Positions 8,844 to 18,245 of a DNA stretch of 53,010 bases are shown one piece after another. The notes beneath the pieces were generated by a model, which was not told the origin of the DNA, searched no databases, and was given only the letters and a program-made list of their open reading frames with translations. Position 1 is the first letter of the stretch. Every line of letters begins with the position of its first letter. Source of the stretch: Verrucomicrobiota bacterium (GTDB lineage Bacteria; Verrucomicrobiota; Verrucomicrobiia; Verrucomicrobiales; Akkermansiaceae); contig JAPLUI010000486.1 in assembly GCA_026397725.1 (NCBI GenBank), positions 1 to 53,010 of the forward strand, read 5' to 3'. Position numbers and translations under genes: made by a program.

Positions 8844-9715
8844 AAACTGCCTACAAAGACTTGCAGCAGAAAGTGAATCGATGCGGGTTTGGACCGGAAT
8901 GTCACTCGTCCATTCGGGCGATGATCAAAGCGGCGGACACTGTCCTTTCAAAGTGTGATCGCCTGCCTTTGACGTCCACCATTCCGGGAAAAGCCTACTT
9001 TGCCTTGGAGGGCAAGTCCGGGCTCAGGTCGCGACCCATCAATTCCAGCCTCTTTGCCTCGCTGCAGGAGTCTGCAGACAGGTTTTTGGACATTTTGAAT
9101 GGCAATCGGCGTGCGCATTCGTCGGACGACATCACTGCCGCTGTCTATACGGTTGCCGTAGCTTGCTGCGCGGCTATCGACGTCATTTCAAAGTCGGACA
9201 GAAAGACCCAAGGCACCCTCTTCGAGTGGCTGTGCGCAGCATTGATCCGAGCCACCTTGAGGGTCTGTCCGACCAGATCGCTTGAAGTGCTCAATCTGGA
9301 CTTGCGTGGCAAGCTTCCCACCGATTTCATTTTCGACATGGGCAGCGAGAAGCCCAAGTTCCACTTGCCGGTAAAGACTTCGACCCGTGAACGCATCATT
9401 CAGGTTTGGGCTCATCAAAGGGTGCTTGACGGAGTCTATGGAGCTGGCCGATTTCTCGCGATGCCAATCATTTTGACCGAGACAAAGCTGGATGCCAAAA
9501 CGCTTGCGGTTACGGAAATCTGTCTGCCTTGGCAATGGCGGCTGTACCAAATGCACATCGCCAGCTTGTGGAATGTTTGCTACCTTGATGCTCCCGGCGA
9601 ATACTTGAAGCTGAACAACGTGTTCCCTCCCGTTCGAGTAGTCACTATAGGCGACATGCTGGCGAAAGACGGACATATCGAGCAGTTGCTGCTGGCTCAT
9701 GGACTTCCGTACTGA
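8840..9715 (+). CDS. Putative type II restriction endonuclease
   Basis: 291 residues. The strongest evidence is position: it is coupled by ATGA to the controller gene and divergent from the cognate-type cytosine methyltransferase. Internally, LPTDFIFD (about residues 158-165) followed by HLPVKTSTRERI (about 174-185) resembles the PD-...-xK core of PD-(D/E)XK nucleases, in the form seen in endonucleases with a VKTSxRERW-like block. The usual acidic residue before the Lys is replaced, since the sequence is PVK. An N-terminal helical part and a C-terminal part ending LLLAHGLPY have no recognisable domain. It should cut unmodified DNA at the site protected by the neighbouring methyltransferase. 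The specificity is unknown. Confidence 0.75.
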   Translation: MKTAYKDLQQKVNRCGFGPECHSSIRAMIKAADTVLSKCDRLPLTSTIPGKAYFALEGKSGLRSRPINSSLFASLQESADRFLDILNGNRRAHSSDDITAAVYTVAVACCAAIDVISKSDRKTQGTLFEWLCAALIRATLRVCPTRSLEVLNLDLRGKLPTDFIFDMGSEKPKFHLPVKTSTRERIIQVWAHQRVLDGVYGAGRFLAMPIILTETKLDAKTLAVTEICLPWQWRLYQMHIASLWNVCYLDAPGEYLKLNNVFPPVRVVTIGDMLAKDGHIEQLLLAHGLPY

Positions 9716-9842
9716 CGCTGCATGGCTGGAGCAACCGCGCTGGCATACCGCCGAAAAGCCCGGCCGCACAAGGACCGCGCTGCTCTTCTTTCCGCTAACA
9801 ACCGGCAGCTTGGGCTCGCGTCACCTCGACCCATCCAGTGGA

Positions 9843-10275
9843 TTAGCGGACGGGGCCGGCACCTTCTGTGAGAAAGGTGAGATAGGCGTCGCAGGCGTAA
9901 AGACGGGCCTATTTGCCGCCGGTGAGTTCGCGCACGATGCCCAGGGATTGGAGTTTGCGCAGCGAGAATGCCGCGCCGTGGCCACCAGGCCGGTTGCGCC
10001 TGCGCATGCATGGCATGACTTGGTCCGGGGGGCGGGACTCATCTGGCGTTTCCCGGACGGCTGCCGCCGATCCAATTCTGACTGCGACGGAACTCGCCCG
10101 GGCATTGGTCCTTCCCACGGCCACTGGCAGGGAGCTTGGCATGGGCCTCGCCCAGCAAGCGTTAGTGGAAAGCCCTCGGCCAACCTGTGTGCGACGTGGT
10201 CATGTGCCGCGACGCAGTCCGAAACCTTGCGCACGTCACCCGGCGGAATGCCGAGCGCAGCGGAAGCCCTCGCTT
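9843..10275 (-). pseudogene. Decayed Fic-family protein gene
   Basis: Reading the minus strand with frame changes recovers Fic landmarks in order. DVRKVSDCVAAHDHVAHRL comes first (about 10245-10190). Then AHAKLPASGRGKDQCPG and EFRRSQNWIGG follow (about 10140-10060), like the GEFRRSQNWIGGTRPGNA block before the Fic core. After a large internal deletion comes SLRKLQSLGIVRELTGGK, an in-frame TAG, then ARLYACDAYLTFLTEGAG to a stop at 9843. The catalytic HPFxDGNGR region is gone. It is dead, but it shows that a Fic AMP-transferase gene once sat beside the R-M module. The bases on either side (9716-9842 and 10276-10379) hold nothing I recognise. Confidence 0.75.
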
Positions 10276-10379
10276 GCGGTTGGAACCGGCGTGAAGCTAC
10301 CTGTTTGTCTGCGGATCATACGCCAGCTTTGGTGGTCAAACTTGGAATTTTGGCCGCTCAGGATTCCCAAGATCCGGCC

Positions 10380-13300
10380 TCATGGGCTGGTGACTTTGAC
10401 GCGGATGAAGTCGCGGGTGTTGACCGCGGCCTCGCCGGCGGTGCGGAAGCTGTGATAGGTCCAGCCGGGGGCGGGGACAGGCAGGCCGCTTTGGAGGGCG
10501 GTGGCGGCGGGACCGGTGACCTCGGTGACGGGCGGCGTGCTCCAGTCGGCGAGGGTGGTGGCGGCTTCGATGTGATAGGTGAGGTGGTCGGCGGCGACGG
10601 TGGCTTGCTGGTTGTTGCCAGCGGCGGCGAAGAAGGCGGCGGAGCGCGTCGCGGCGGTTAGAGTGAGGACCTTGGGAGAGGTGCCGATGGTGGTCAGCGT
10701 GACGAAGACCTTGCCCTGCGCAGTGCCGTCGGCGGGACTGGAGTTGAGAGCGAATTCGAGAAGGTTCGGTTGGCCGTCGCCATCCGGGTCGTCGCTCGGG
10801 CCGGTGAGAGCGCCGACGCTGAAGCCGGCGATCCAGGCGGTGAAGGGGCTGTCCCGCACGGTCACCGTGAAGGTGGCCGTGCCGGAGTTGTTAGCGGCGT
10901 CCTTGGCCATCACGGTCACCGTCGTGGAGCCTAACGGAAAAGTCGATCCGCTGGCCTGCGAATAGGTGATGGAGGTCACGCCGACCGCATCCGTCGCGGT
11001 GGCGGCGGGGTAAGTTACCAACGCTCCGGCGGCGCTGGTCGCCTCCGCTGTGAGATCGCTCGGCGGAGTTACCATCGGTGCGGTGTTGTCTTCCACGGTC
11101 ACCGTGAAGGTGGCAGTGCCGGAGTTGTTAGCGGCGTCCTTGGCCGTCACGGTCACCGTCGTGGTGCCTAACGGAAAAGTCGATCCGCTGGCCTGCGAAT
11201 AGGTGATGGAGGTCACGCCGACCGCATCCGTCGCGGTGGCGGCGGGGTAGGTCACCACTGCACCGGCAGCGCTGGTTGCCTCCACGGTGACATTTGCCGG
11301 TGCGGTCACCACGGGCGGAGTGGTGTCGCCGCCGACGCTGACATTAAGTTTCCCGCTGCCGGTGATCAGCATGCTTTTGTGCGCGGCATCCGAGTTTGCC
11401 GGACCCCATTCACCGGCGGCTTGGGGCTCTCCATCGATGAAAAGCGCATGGATGGTATCGGTGGTGCCGGTGTTCAAGTGCAAGGTGGCGCCGGCACTCA
11501 GCAGCACGTCGGCCGGGTCGGCCAGGCAGGCCGTGGTGAGTGCCAGCGTGCCGGCGGCAACCGTGGTGGCGCCGGTGTAGCTGTTAGAACCGGTCAGGGT
11601 GGTGGTGCCGCCGCCGATCTTGGTGAGGCCGAAGTCGCCGGTAATGGGTGCGGCGATCATGAGGTTGCCCGCGCCGCCGATACTGCCGGGGGCGGTGAGG
11701 ACCACGGACGAGAGCACTGCAGTGGCGGCAAAGCCGGTGCCACCGGAGAGGCTGACCGTCGGTGGGCTAGTGTAGTTACTGCCGGGCGCGGTGACGCTGA
11801 GGGCAACCACTTGGAAGTTGTCGGCGTTGCCGGTGATGGTGGCGTTTCGGCCACTGCCGCCGCCGACGACTCCGGTGGGTGCGCTGGTGTAGCCGCTGCC
11901 TGGGTCGAGCAGGCTCAAGGTTCCCACGCCACTGCTCGCGCCGAGGCTGGTGATCTTGAAGCGTGCGCCGCTGCCGCCGCCACCGGTGATGTAGAGCACG
12001 TCCCCGACCACGTAATCCCGGCCAATGTTGGTGAAGATGAAGGAGGCGGTTGTTAGGCCGAACGTTGGAGTGGCGGTGGCCCCGGCCCCGCCGCCGCCGC
12101 TGACGGTGATGGTGGCGCCGACGGGAACGGTCGTGCCGCCGCTGGAGGTCGTCAGGCCGGCCAGTGTGGTGAGTGTCGCCGGGCTGCTGCTGTGGTTGAC
12201 GAGCGAGCCGCCGGCGAGAATGAAGTTGCCGCCAAGGGTGCGGCCGTTGAGATCGAGCGTGGCACTGACGGTGGTGCCGGGAAGGGAGTTGCCCTTGGCG
12301 ATGGGAGCGCCGAAGCCGAGCGCCCCGGCGTGGCCGAGGCGCAGGGTGCCACCGGTGACGCTCGTGCCGCCGACATGCGAGTTGGCGCTGTTGAGGGTGA
12401 TGGTGGTGTCGCCGGCTTTGACGAGGGCACCTGCGCCGGTGATCGTCCCGACGAGCGTGAAGTCATTGGCGCTGCCTGAAACGTCAGCGGCACCGAGTTG
12501 CAGCGTACCTTGCAAAATGGTGCTCGTGCCGGAGTAGGTGCAAGCCAGGGGCAGCATCAGCGTCCCGGTGCCGGTCTTGGTCAAGCCGCCGGTGCCGACG
12601 ACCCCACCGTCGAGCCGGGCCGTGCCACTGGGCACCTCGATGGTTCGGTTGGCGCTGCCGAGGTTGATAGGGTTGGCGAAACGGAGGGCTCCAGAGGTCG
12701 AGCCCAGCCGCAGCGTCGCACCGGCGGGCACAAAACTGCCGACACCCCAGGTGACTTGGGCCGCACCGTGGCCCAGGTTGACCGCCCGATCCCCGGTGGT
12801 GCCGAGGCAACTGAAGCCGCCGGGCCCGATGAACTGGACTTGGTGGCTGCCCGTACCCAAGGCACGGAAAAAGTCGGTGTCGGTCAGTTCTATCATCCCG
12901 CCGTTGAGGGTCAGGCCGCTGGTGCCGCCGCTCACCCCGAGACCGCCCGGCAGGCTGCCGGGCTGCGCCAGCCGGAGCATGCCGCCGGCTGCGGTGGTGG
13001 GGCCGGTGTGGCTGTTAGATGCGGCGAGCACGAGGGTGCCCGCGCCGGCCTTGGTGAGTCCCTGGTTCGTGCCGGAGATGGTGCCGCTGAGGTCGAGCTG
13101 ACTGTTAGGGCTCACCCACACGGCGGCCGGGCTGGCGAGGGTGATCGGGGCGGCGATGGCGTGGTTACCGATGGCGCTGACGGACACTGCCCCGGCGGTC
13201 TTTTGCAAGGTCAGGCTGCCTGCGGATGATCCGGGCACGAGGGTGTATCCGGTGCTCGCCGTGGTATCGAGGTTGAGCCCGCTCAGCGTGCGGGGGCCGT

Positions 13301-14276
13301 CGAGCGTGAGGGTGGCCGGCGTGGTGCCGTCGAGGGAGGCGTAATCGCCCGCGTGTTGCGGGGTCACGCCGCCGCTCCACCGGGCGGGTCGGTCCCAACT
13401 GCCGTCGTCGGCACCGGTGATGGAAGCGATGCAGGCAGGAAAGGTGATGCTGCGGGTGACGGCGGCCGCCAGGTTGCCGCTGCCGCCGGTGGTGCGGCCG
13501 GCCTTGAGGGTGTTGCCGCTGATTTGCACCAACCAGTAGCCGCTCAGGAAACCGTTGCCGCTCAGGGTCTGGATGTTGTTCCACAGCGGGGAGCCGCCGG
13601 ATTCGTGGCCGTCAACGATCAGGATCGTGTTGTAGTTCTTGAGCACCTCGTCATACAGGCTCTGCGCCAGATTGTTAGCATCCTCGTGTTCCATCACGAC
13701 CACCGGTCGCCCGCTGCTGCCCACATGGGTGGCGAGATCATTGGCCAGGAAAACGCGGTCGGCATCGGTGGCGAGGTCTCCGCCCCTGATGCCCGCAGTG
13801 ACGAAATGGATGCCGTTCCAGTCCCAGGAATAGTTGTAGCCGCTGAATGCGGTTAGGCCGAAGCGCAATGCATTGCGGGTGGTGATGTTGCCGGGCATGG
13901 CGGCCCCATCGTGACCGGTGCCGCCGAAGTCCTCGTACACCGGATACTTCAAGACCGCACCGTCGCCGCCGGTTAGACCGAAGTCGCGGGACCAGTAGCT
14001 CCACTGCGCGGCCAGGCCGGTGTCGATCAGGTCGCCGGGGTTCAGCACGCCGCGCAGCGAGCGCACCGGGATGCCGCCCAGCGTGCGCTCGGTGACGGTG
14101 TTGACGCTGGCGAGAATGGCACGCTCACGGTCGTTCTTCTCGTCGGGGTCGGCGAAGTGCGTGTCGGACGCCGAGACGAAGCTGAAGTTCGTCCCGGCCC
14201 GCGCGGCGAACGCCGACAGCGCCCACGCCGCCAGACCTAACAGAGCTGAGGCATTGAACGCAAGGCGTGGGTTCAT
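10380..14276 (-). CDS. Exported phosphoesterase-like protein with strand repeats and two HYR domains
   Basis: 1298 residues. A signal peptide (to about residue 28) is followed by a calcineurin-like metallophosphoesterase region with SASDTHFAD, NPGDLIDTG, VVVMEHEDANN and VDGHESGG, so metal ligands are largely present. From about residue 300 come Gly/Thr-rich autotransporter-associated strand repeats, for example LTKAGAGTLVLAASNSHTG. Two HYR domains of 79 residues (about 985-1142) are nearly identical. The last 150 residues are the module with DDPDGDGQPNLLEFAL shared with three other proteins in this window. It is probably a surface or secreted phosphohydrolase on a long beta stalk. ATG 14276 starts the signal peptide. 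The gene lies 71 bases after another large exported protein on the same strand, a likely operon. Confidence 0.85.
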   Translation of the reverse strand: MNPRLAFNASALLGLAAWALSAFAARAGTNFSFVSASDTHFADPDEKNDRERAILASVNTVTERTLGGIPVRSLRGVLNPGDLIDTGLAAQWSYWSRDFGLTGGDGAVLKYPVYEDFGGTGHDGAAMPGNITTRNALRFGLTAFSGYNYSWDWNGIHFVTAGIRGGDLATDADRVFLANDLATHVGSSGRPVVVMEHEDANNLAQSLYDEVLKNYNTILIVDGHESGGSPLWNNIQTLSGNGFLSGYWLVQISGNTLKAGRTTGGSGNLAAAVTRSITFPACIASITGADDGSWDRPARWSGGVTPQHAGDYASLDGTTPATLTLDGPRTLSGLNLDTTASTGYTLVPGSSAGSLTLQKTAGAVSVSAIGNHAIAAPITLASPAAVWVSPNSQLDLSGTISGTNQGLTKAGAGTLVLAASNSHTGPTTAAGGMLRLAQPGSLPGGLGVSGGTSGLTLNGGMIELTDTDFFRALGTGSHQVQFIGPGGFSCLGTTGDRAVNLGHGAAQVTWGVGSFVPAGATLRLGSTSGALRFANPINLGSANRTIEVPSGTARLDGGVVGTGGLTKTGTGTLMLPLACTYSGTSTILQGTLQLGAADVSGSANDFTLVGTITGAGALVKAGDTTITLNSANSHVGGTSVTGGTLRLGHAGALGFGAPIAKGNSLPGTTVSATLDLNGRTLGGNFILAGGSLVNHSSSPATLTTLAGLTTSSGGTTVPVGATITVSGGGGAGATATPTFGLTTASFIFTNIGRDYVVGDVLYITGGGGSGARFKITSLGASSGVGTLSLLDPGSGYTSAPTGVVGGGSGRNATITGNADNFQVVALSVTAPGSNYTSPPTVSLSGGTGFAATAVLSSVVLTAPGSIGGAGNLMIAAPITGDFGLTKIGGGTTTLTGSNSYTGATTVAAGTLALTTACLADPADVLLSAGATLHLNTGTTDTIHALFIDGEPQAAGEWGPANSDAAHKSMLITGSGKLNVSVGGDTTPPVVTAPANVTVEATSAAGAVVTYPAATATDAVGVTSITYSQASGSTFPLGTTTVTVTAKDAANNSGTATFTVTVEDNTAPMVTPPSDLTAEATSAAGALVTYPAATATDAVGVTSITYSQASGSTFPLGSTTVTVMAKDAANNSGTATFTVTVRDSPFTAWIAGFSVGALTGPSDDPDGDGQPNLLEFALNSSPADGTAQGKVFVTLTTIGTSPKVLTLTAATRSAAFFAAAGNNQQATVAADHLTYHIEAATTLADWSTPPVTEVTGPAATALQSGLPVPAPGWTYHSFRTAGEAAVNTRDFIRVKVTSP
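10858..11331 (-). repeat. 237-bp tandem duplication encoding two HYR domains
   Basis: Two units offset by 237 bases (starting about 10858 and 11095) differ at only a few positions for most of their length. They encode consecutive 79-residue HYR domains containing VTSITYSQASGSTFPLG. The low divergence points to a recent duplication or gene conversion. Confidence 0.85.
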
Positions 14277-14347
14277 GGGTGATGAATGCTGGGCGCTGCT
14301 GGCAGGGCCGCCGCCAATGTGCAGCTCCGGCACTCGCCATGTCCCTA

Positions 14348-17300
14348 TCACGGGCTGGTGACTTTCACGCGGATGAAGTCACCGGGGTCGGTGGTGGCGT
14401 CGCCGTCGCTGCGGAACGAGTGGTAGGCCCAACCGGAGTCCGCCGCAGGCAGGCCGGCCTGGATGTTGGCGAGGTCGTCCGGATCGGTGACTTCGGTGAC
14501 CAACGGCACGCCCCAGTCGGTGAGGGTGTTGGCGGCCTCGATGAGGTAGGTGAGACTGTCGGCGACGACGAGCGCCACTTGATTGTTGGCAGCGGCGGCG
14601 AAGGCCGCGCCGGAGCGCGTTGCAACGGTCAGGGTGAGCACCTTCGGGGTGGCACCAACGGTGGCCATCTTGACGAAGACCTTGCCCTGCGAGGTGCCAT
14701 CGGCCGGACTGGAGTTGAGGGCGAATTCGAGGAAGTTGGGCACCCCGTCACCGTCCGGGTCGTCGGTCGGGCCTGTTAGAACGCCGACGCTGAAGCCGCC
14801 GATCCAAACCTGATAGGGCGTGAGCAGACCGAGCGTGGTGACCGCAACCTTGACCGGGCTGCCTTGCACGTTGGGGGTGGCAAAGGCATCCTGGGCGACG
14901 AACCAGACGTCATAGGCGGTGCCGGGGCTGAGGTCGGCAACCGGGCTGGCAGCCTCGGCGTTTGCGGTTAGAGCGGTGGTGCCGCTCTTGAGGGCGGCGG
15001 CATCGTTGCCATCCAGGCCGGCCTTGACCTGGGCGGTGCCGGGGGCGGCGGTGCCGGCGGCGAGCACGACAAACCAGGCCGTGCCGGCTTCATCGATTTC
15101 GGATCTGGCGGTGAAGCCGGTGGTGGTGACGTCGCTGATCTTCGGCCAGCCACTGGCCCAGACGGGCGGCGCGGGGTTGGTGATGGCGAGCTGGTTGCCG
15201 CCGTAGGCGTAATCGATCACGGAACCGGGGGGCAGGCCGTTGACGGCGGCGAAGGTACCGGTGCGCGAGCCGTAAGTGGCGATCACGAAAGGCACTTCAA
15301 GTGGCCCGTTAGCCGTTAGATTCAAGGTGGCGCCGGTGATGTCGAGGGCACCGGAGACGGCGAAGAGGTCGCTGGCGGAGGGGACGGCCCCGGCGGTGGT
15401 GTTGGCGCTGGTGGCGACGGGCAGGGTGGTGATGCCGGGGCTCGGTAAGCCGTTGGCCAGCGCAATGTTCAAGGTGGGATCGTTGGCCTCCGCAGTCTTG
15501 CGGGTGAGCGTGACGGTGCGCGAGGCGGAGACGCCGCCGACCGAGTAGAGCGCGGTGATGGCGGGGGTGGCCGCGAGCGCGTCGCGGACCTTGCCGGCCC
15601 AGACGACGCCCGTGTCGCCGGCGCTAACGGCGACAGTGACGACAAGGGGCGAGCCGACGATGTCGGCACCGGTGACGGTCACGGTCACATTGCCCCCGGT
15701 ACCCCCGGTGGGGACGGTCGTTGCGGGGACGGTGGCGGTTTCGACCTGGGGGACGCCAATGATCTCGGTGGCGAGCGAGGAACCGCTGGCAAAGGTGAAG
15801 TTGCCGGTGGCGCTGAGGGTGCCGATGGACGCGCCGGGCGAGACGGTGCCGCTGGTGCTGGCATGTCCTAACAGCGTGCCGCTGCCCATGAGCGTCTGGG
15901 TCGCGCCGAGCGACCATCCGCCGAGCGCGGAGGCATCGAGGAGGGCGCCGGAGCGGATGTCGATGGCGGCGCTATTGGCGATCGAGCCGCTGAGGGAAAG
16001 GGTGCCGCCCACGACGGTGGTGGCTCCGCTGTAGGTATTGGCGTTGGAAAGAACCAGCGTGTTGGCGCCGAGTTTGGCGACGCCGAGCGAGCCGGACCCG
16101 GTGCCGGTGCTGTCCGCGATGAGATCCGCAACGGTGAAGCTCAAGCCGTCGGCGGTGGTGGTGTCGAAGCCGATGTTGGAACCGGCCTTGAGACCGTTGT
16201 CGCTCACCACCGAAAGGTTCGTCAGCAAGGTGCTGACATCACTCGTGGTGAACTCGTTGATGCCACCGACCTTGAAGGCGAGCGTCGCGCCTGCGGCGAC
16301 GCTGATCATCGCCGGCGTCCAGTTGGTCGTGATGTTGTTGTAGAGCGAGGCCTGGGTGGCACATAACAACGTGCCGGCGGATACCATCGTCCCGCCGGGG
16401 TAGGTGTTGGTGCCGGCCAGGGTAAGCGTGCCACTGCCGGTCTTGGTGAGGGCCGCGCCGCCGTTGAGGTCAGACAAGTTTTGCAGGGTGCCGCTTTGAA
16501 GGTTGAGGGCCCCGCCGTTGTTGCCGATGGGCTGGGCCGCCGAGCCGATCTTGTTGCCCTTCATGTCGAGCGTGCCGCCGTTGAGAGTGAGCGTCGATCG
16601 CGCGTCGAAGGTGGTGATATCGACGGTCGAATTCACCGTGCCCCCGGTGATGGCGAGGGTGCCTTGCTGGTTGGCCGAAGCGCCGTCACCCTGGTCGTTG
16701 CCTAACAGAAAGAGTCCCGCCACGTTCAAGGTGCCGTTGGAAACGTTGGCGAAGCCGCGGGCATGGGTGTTGGTGTTGGTGTTGCCGACCACACCGTCAC
16801 CGACGCGGAGGGCGGTTGCGATTGTGAACGAACCTCCGTTGATGTTAAGCGTACCTTGGGCGAGTTGGGTGGTGCCGGCTCCACCCGTGTTGCCGCCCGA
16901 CCAATAGCCAAGCCTAACAGTGTCCGCCGCCACCGTGCCAGCCGCCATGGTCCAAGTTCCCGCCGCAGTGTTGTTGACCCCTGTGACGGCCCCGTTGGGG
17001 GCCTGCCGCCCGAGTATTACGGTGCCCAGCCCTGCGTTGACCGTGCCGCCGGTGAAATCGGCGATGCCGGTGGGATTGTAATTGCCGGGATTCGTCTGGT
17101 AGTAGCCGAGGGTCATGTCGGCCTTCGATGCGCCGCCCGCAGTGCCAGCGATGGTCACCACCGGGCTCGTTAGACCCACATTGAAATTCATGGTTCCGTC
17201 AGTTCTGGTGGAGCCAAGATTGATGGTGGTGGCGTTGATTATGGTCCCGGAGCCGAGTCGCAGGATGCCGTCGGCCAAGGTTGTGCCGCCCAAGGTATCG

Positions 17301-17965
17301 CCGATCTTGAGGATGGTTGCCGTGATGGAACTATCGGCGGCAAGCTTGAGCGTGGCTGTTGAAGTAGCGGTCCCCATGACCCGGAAGGTGCCCACGTTCG
17401 CCGTGAACTTCGCCAAACCGGTCATGTCAAGGGTCGTGGTGTTGGCTTGCCCCACTTGAAAACCTCCGGCGGAGCTGGTCAGGATTTGAACCTCGCCAGC
17501 ACCGGTAAACAAGCTGGTGCCGTTATTGAGGGTGTAACTGTAGCCGGTTCCAGTTGAACCGAAGACCACCTTCCCGTTGGCGACCGAACTCACCGTGCGT
17601 GCTCCGGTGATGGCGATGGGCATCGCCAGGGTCTGGGTGTTGGTGCTGTTGTTGGTGAGGTCGCCGGCCAGCGTGAGGGTGCCGGTGCCACTGGTGACAA
17701 AGGAGCCGGCCGTGGCGTTGTAGGTGAGGCCAATGACGCTGGTCACCACCGTCGGCACGTTGTTGGTGCCGGTCAGGTTGTTGGAGGTGTCGAAGACGAG
17801 GTTGTCGCCGGTCGCGGCCGGAACCCCGGAGTCCCAGTTGTCGAGGGTGCTCCAATTGCCGTCAGCCATGGACCCGCCCACCCAGGTCAGCGTGGCGGCG
17901 GAGGCGACGGCTGGAATGGCGGCGAGCAGGGCGAGCAGGAGCGGGAATGACAGTTTGGTTTTCAT
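14348..17965 (-). CDS. Exported autotransporter-associated repeat protein
   Basis: 1205 residues. The signal peptide MKTKLSFPLLLALLAAIPAVASA is followed by ATLTWVGG..DGNWSTLDNWDSG, the usual opening of this family. About 700 residues of beta-strand repeats follow, typified by LTKTGSGTLTLAGTNTY and GGTLSLSGSIANSAAIDI, likely a long right-handed beta-helix. An Fn3-like domain lies at about residues 950-1050. The last 150 residues are the shared module with TDDPDGDGVPNFLEFAL, ending FIRVKVTSP exactly as in the downstream protein. No membrane beta-barrel is present, so secretion is not classical type V. It is the first gene of a probable two-gene operon with the phosphoesterase-like gene. Its function is unknown; adhesion or surface structure is an inference. 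Confidence 0.85.
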   Translation of the reverse strand: MKTKLSFPLLLALLAAIPAVASAATLTWVGGSMADGNWSTLDNWDSGVPAATGDNLVFDTSNNLTGTNNVPTVVTSVIGLTYNATAGSFVTSGTGTLTLAGDLTNNSTNTQTLAMPIAITGARTVSSVANGKVVFGSTGTGYSYTLNNGTSLFTGAGEVQILTSSAGGFQVGQANTTTLDMTGLAKFTANVGTFRVMGTATSTATLKLAADSSITATILKIGDTLGGTTLADGILRLGSGTIINATTINLGSTRTDGTMNFNVGLTSPVVTIAGTAGGASKADMTLGYYQTNPGNYNPTGIADFTGGTVNAGLGTVILGRQAPNGAVTGVNNTAAGTWTMAAGTVAADTVRLGYWSGGNTGGAGTTQLAQGTLNINGGSFTIATALRVGDGVVGNTNTNTHARGFANVSNGTLNVAGLFLLGNDQGDGASANQQGTLAITGGTVNSTVDITTFDARSTLTLNGGTLDMKGNKIGSAAQPIGNNGGALNLQSGTLQNLSDLNGGAALTKTGSGTLTLAGTNTYPGGTMVSAGTLLCATQASLYNNITTNWTPAMISVAAGATLAFKVGGINEFTTSDVSTLLTNLSVVSDNGLKAGSNIGFDTTTADGLSFTVADLIADSTGTGSGSLGVAKLGANTLVLSNANTYSGATTVVGGTLSLSGSIANSAAIDIRSGALLDASALGGWSLGATQTLMGSGTLLGHASTSGTVSPGASIGTLSATGNFTFASGSSLATEIIGVPQVETATVPATTVPTGGTGGNVTVTVTGADIVGSPLVVTVAVSAGDTGVVWAGKVRDALAATPAITALYSVGGVSASRTVTLTRKTAEANDPTLNIALANGLPSPGITTLPVATSANTTAGAVPSASDLFAVSGALDITGATLNLTANGPLEVPFVIATYGSRTGTFAAVNGLPPGSVIDYAYGGNQLAITNPAPPVWASGWPKISDVTTTGFTARSEIDEAGTAWFVVLAAGTAAPGTAQVKAGLDGNDAAALKSGTTALTANAEAASPVADLSPGTAYDVWFVAQDAFATPNVQGSPVKVAVTTLGLLTPYQVWIGGFSVGVLTGPTDDPDGDGVPNFLEFALNSSPADGTSQGKVFVKMATVGATPKVLTLTVATRSGAAFAAAANNQVALVVADSLTYLIEAANTLTDWGVPLVTEVTDPDDLANIQAGLPAADSGWAYHSFRSDGDATTDPGDFIRVKVTSP

Positions 17966-18245
17966 GGCTTTACTGGGGCTTTGGTTGCGGTTGCTTTGGT
18001 TGCTGTTGCGTCAATGCCATCCAATGCAATCCGGTCCGGCTGGGCAATGACTGTTTTGCGAAATGATTGTCCAATTTGCGAAGCGCATCGGATGGGAGTG
18101 GTCGCGCCCTGCGGGATCGTCGGCGCTCCGGCGCCAGGGACGCGGGTGGCAAATAACCGGTGTCTGTCAACGCGGTCAGCGCTCGTAGAGATTCTCTCAC
18201 ATCCCGGCCTTGCAGTGAGCCGGGCGGCCCGCTAAAACTCGGCCC
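17966..18245. other. Divergent intergenic region
   Basis: 280 bases separate the exported-protein operon on the minus strand from holA on the plus strand. Both promoters must lie here. The word TTTGCGAA occurs twice, about 22 bases apart (about 18056 and 18074). That is a possible direct-repeat operator, but I could not match it to a known regulator. No ORF with family similarity is seen. Confidence 0.4.

Noticed and set aside
10350..10379. GGCCG...CGGCC hairpin followed by AAAATT after the exported phosphoesterase gene
   Set aside because: Only a five-base outer stem with a long loop; too weak to call a terminator.
12025..13856. Several long plus-strand frames in the repeat-protein region
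   Set aside because: They are shadows of GC-rich repetitive coding sequence on the minus strand, with Pro/Arg/Gly-rich meaningless text.
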